From positions 1 to 6,077 of the forward strand of contig CAZJWM010000110.1 of assembly GCA_964549975.1 (NCBI GenBank): a stretch of 6,077 nt of DNA, written 5' to 3'. A program made the translations under genes and the position numbers. Positions 5,837 through 6,077 of the stretch are shown here, piece after piece. The notes below the pieces were generated by a model. That model searched no databases and was not told the DNA's origin. It worked only from the letters and a program-made list of their open reading frames with translations. Positions within the stretch are counted from its first letter, which is position 1. Each line of letters begins with the position of its first letter. The stretch comes from UBA3263 sp964549975. GTDB lineage: Bacteria > Bacteroidota > Bacteroidia > Bacteroidales > Muribaculaceae.

Positions 5837-6016
5837 GTCACCAGTGCGGCTCTGGTGACTTGCTCTCCGAGCAAGTTGCTGTGTATCAGCATTGTGCACC
5901 CCACCTAGGCCGCTATGCGGCCAAGATGGGGTTATGGGATAACCAGCCTCTCCGAGGCATCGCATCAGCTTGATTTACAGCGGAATTAGTATGCAGCGTT
6001 TTGATGCGGTTGCCGC
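5837..6016. other. Run of about seven nearly contiguous hairpins, no ORF
   Basis: Successive palindromes almost tile this stretch. GTCACCAG/CTGGTGAC (5837-5859). ACTTGCTC-tcc-GAGCAAGT (5858-5876). A long one at 5898-5932, with outer ACCCCACCT/AGATGGGGT and inner GGCCGC-tat-GCGGCC. GGTTAT-ggg-ATAACC (5930-5944). GCCTC-tcc-GAGGC (5946-5958). CGCATCA/TGATGCG (5961-6008, long loop). GCGG-ttg-CCGC (6006-6016). Five have 3-nt loops. No tRNA, riboswitch or known RNA family is recognised. The block has no equivalent in copy 1 of the composite repeat, where only about 15 nt separate the same flanking modules. It could be a structured RNA or a cluster of DNA hairpin elements. Confidence 0.65.
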
Positions 6017-6022
6017 GCTGAG

Positions 6023-6077
6023 AAACTGAAAACTGAAAACTCAAAGAACTTTCAATTTTCAATTATCAATTTTCAAT
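6023..6077. repeat. A/T-rich heptamer arrays, copy 2 (continues past the window)
   Basis: The 7-nt period is unbroken: AAACTGA twice (6023-6036), AAACTCA, AAGAACT, TTCAATT twice (6051-6064), ATCAATT, and TTCAAT to the edge. It is preceded by CCGCGCTG (6013-6020), as in copy 1. Unit sequences differ from copy 1 (AAACTGA against AACTAAG) while the period and the TTCAATT/ATCAATT end are kept. Confidence 0.85.

Noticed and set aside
5837..6016. tRNA, riboswitch or integron attC site
   Set aside because: No cloverleaf, no recognisable aptamer core and no clear RYYYAAC/GTTRRRY pair; only serial hairpins are seen.
741..6077. Composite transposon bounded by the two repeat copies
   Set aside because: No transposase, integrase or target-site duplication is seen, and the flanking copies are intergenic-type repeats, not insertion sequences.

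Overview
The window looks like a scaffold from a Bacteroidales bacterium, probably of the Muribaculaceae/Prevotellaceae type and probably an assembled metagenome. Three lines of evidence point there. Three start regions carry the Bacteroidetes promoter pattern TTTG-N19/20-TAnnTTTG and none has a Shine-Dalgarno sequence. The two secreted proteins end in the short 'YDLxGRxV...GxYIxxGRxxxx' tail common in that group. The intergenic DNA is packed with repeats. Family placement is inference. Two 100-N runs mark scaffold gaps.

Layout, with every gene on the minus strand: (1) 1-661, the N-terminal third of threonyl-tRNA synthetase, running off the left edge, with its promoter at 686-717. (2) 741-1138, a composite repeat region: a heptamer array (GGGACGA)n, palindromes, a REPIN-like double hairpin, and A/T-rich heptamer arrays. 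(3) A terminator at 1149-1175, then one large secreted protein gene at 1200-3817. It appears as two reading frames because the gap at 3029-3128 is flanked by an exact 55-bp duplication. Removing one copy plus the Ns restores one frame of about 820 codons. (4) 3818-4090, its promoter plus a cluster of palindromes related to the REPIN-like element. (5) 4091-5359, a shorter paralogue (422 aa) with its own promoter at 5445-5476. (6) 5486-6077, a second copy of the composite repeat region in the same orientation, with an extra run of about seven nearly contiguous hairpins.

The two paralogues share a signal peptide, an N-terminal module that looks beta-trefoil-like, beta-sandwich modules and the C-terminal tail. 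Each has its own promoter, so they are tandem duplicates rather than a classical operon. Their ligand or function cannot be read from the sequence; surface or secreted binding proteins is the best guess. thrS is a housekeeping neighbour with no evident functional link.

The most unusual content is intergenic. Both composite regions use 7-nt periodic arrays of several different sequences at both ends, bracketing perfect palindromes, many with 3-nt loops. One palindrome shows a compensatory base-pair change between copies. No transposase, CRISPR array, tRNA or rRNA is visible.
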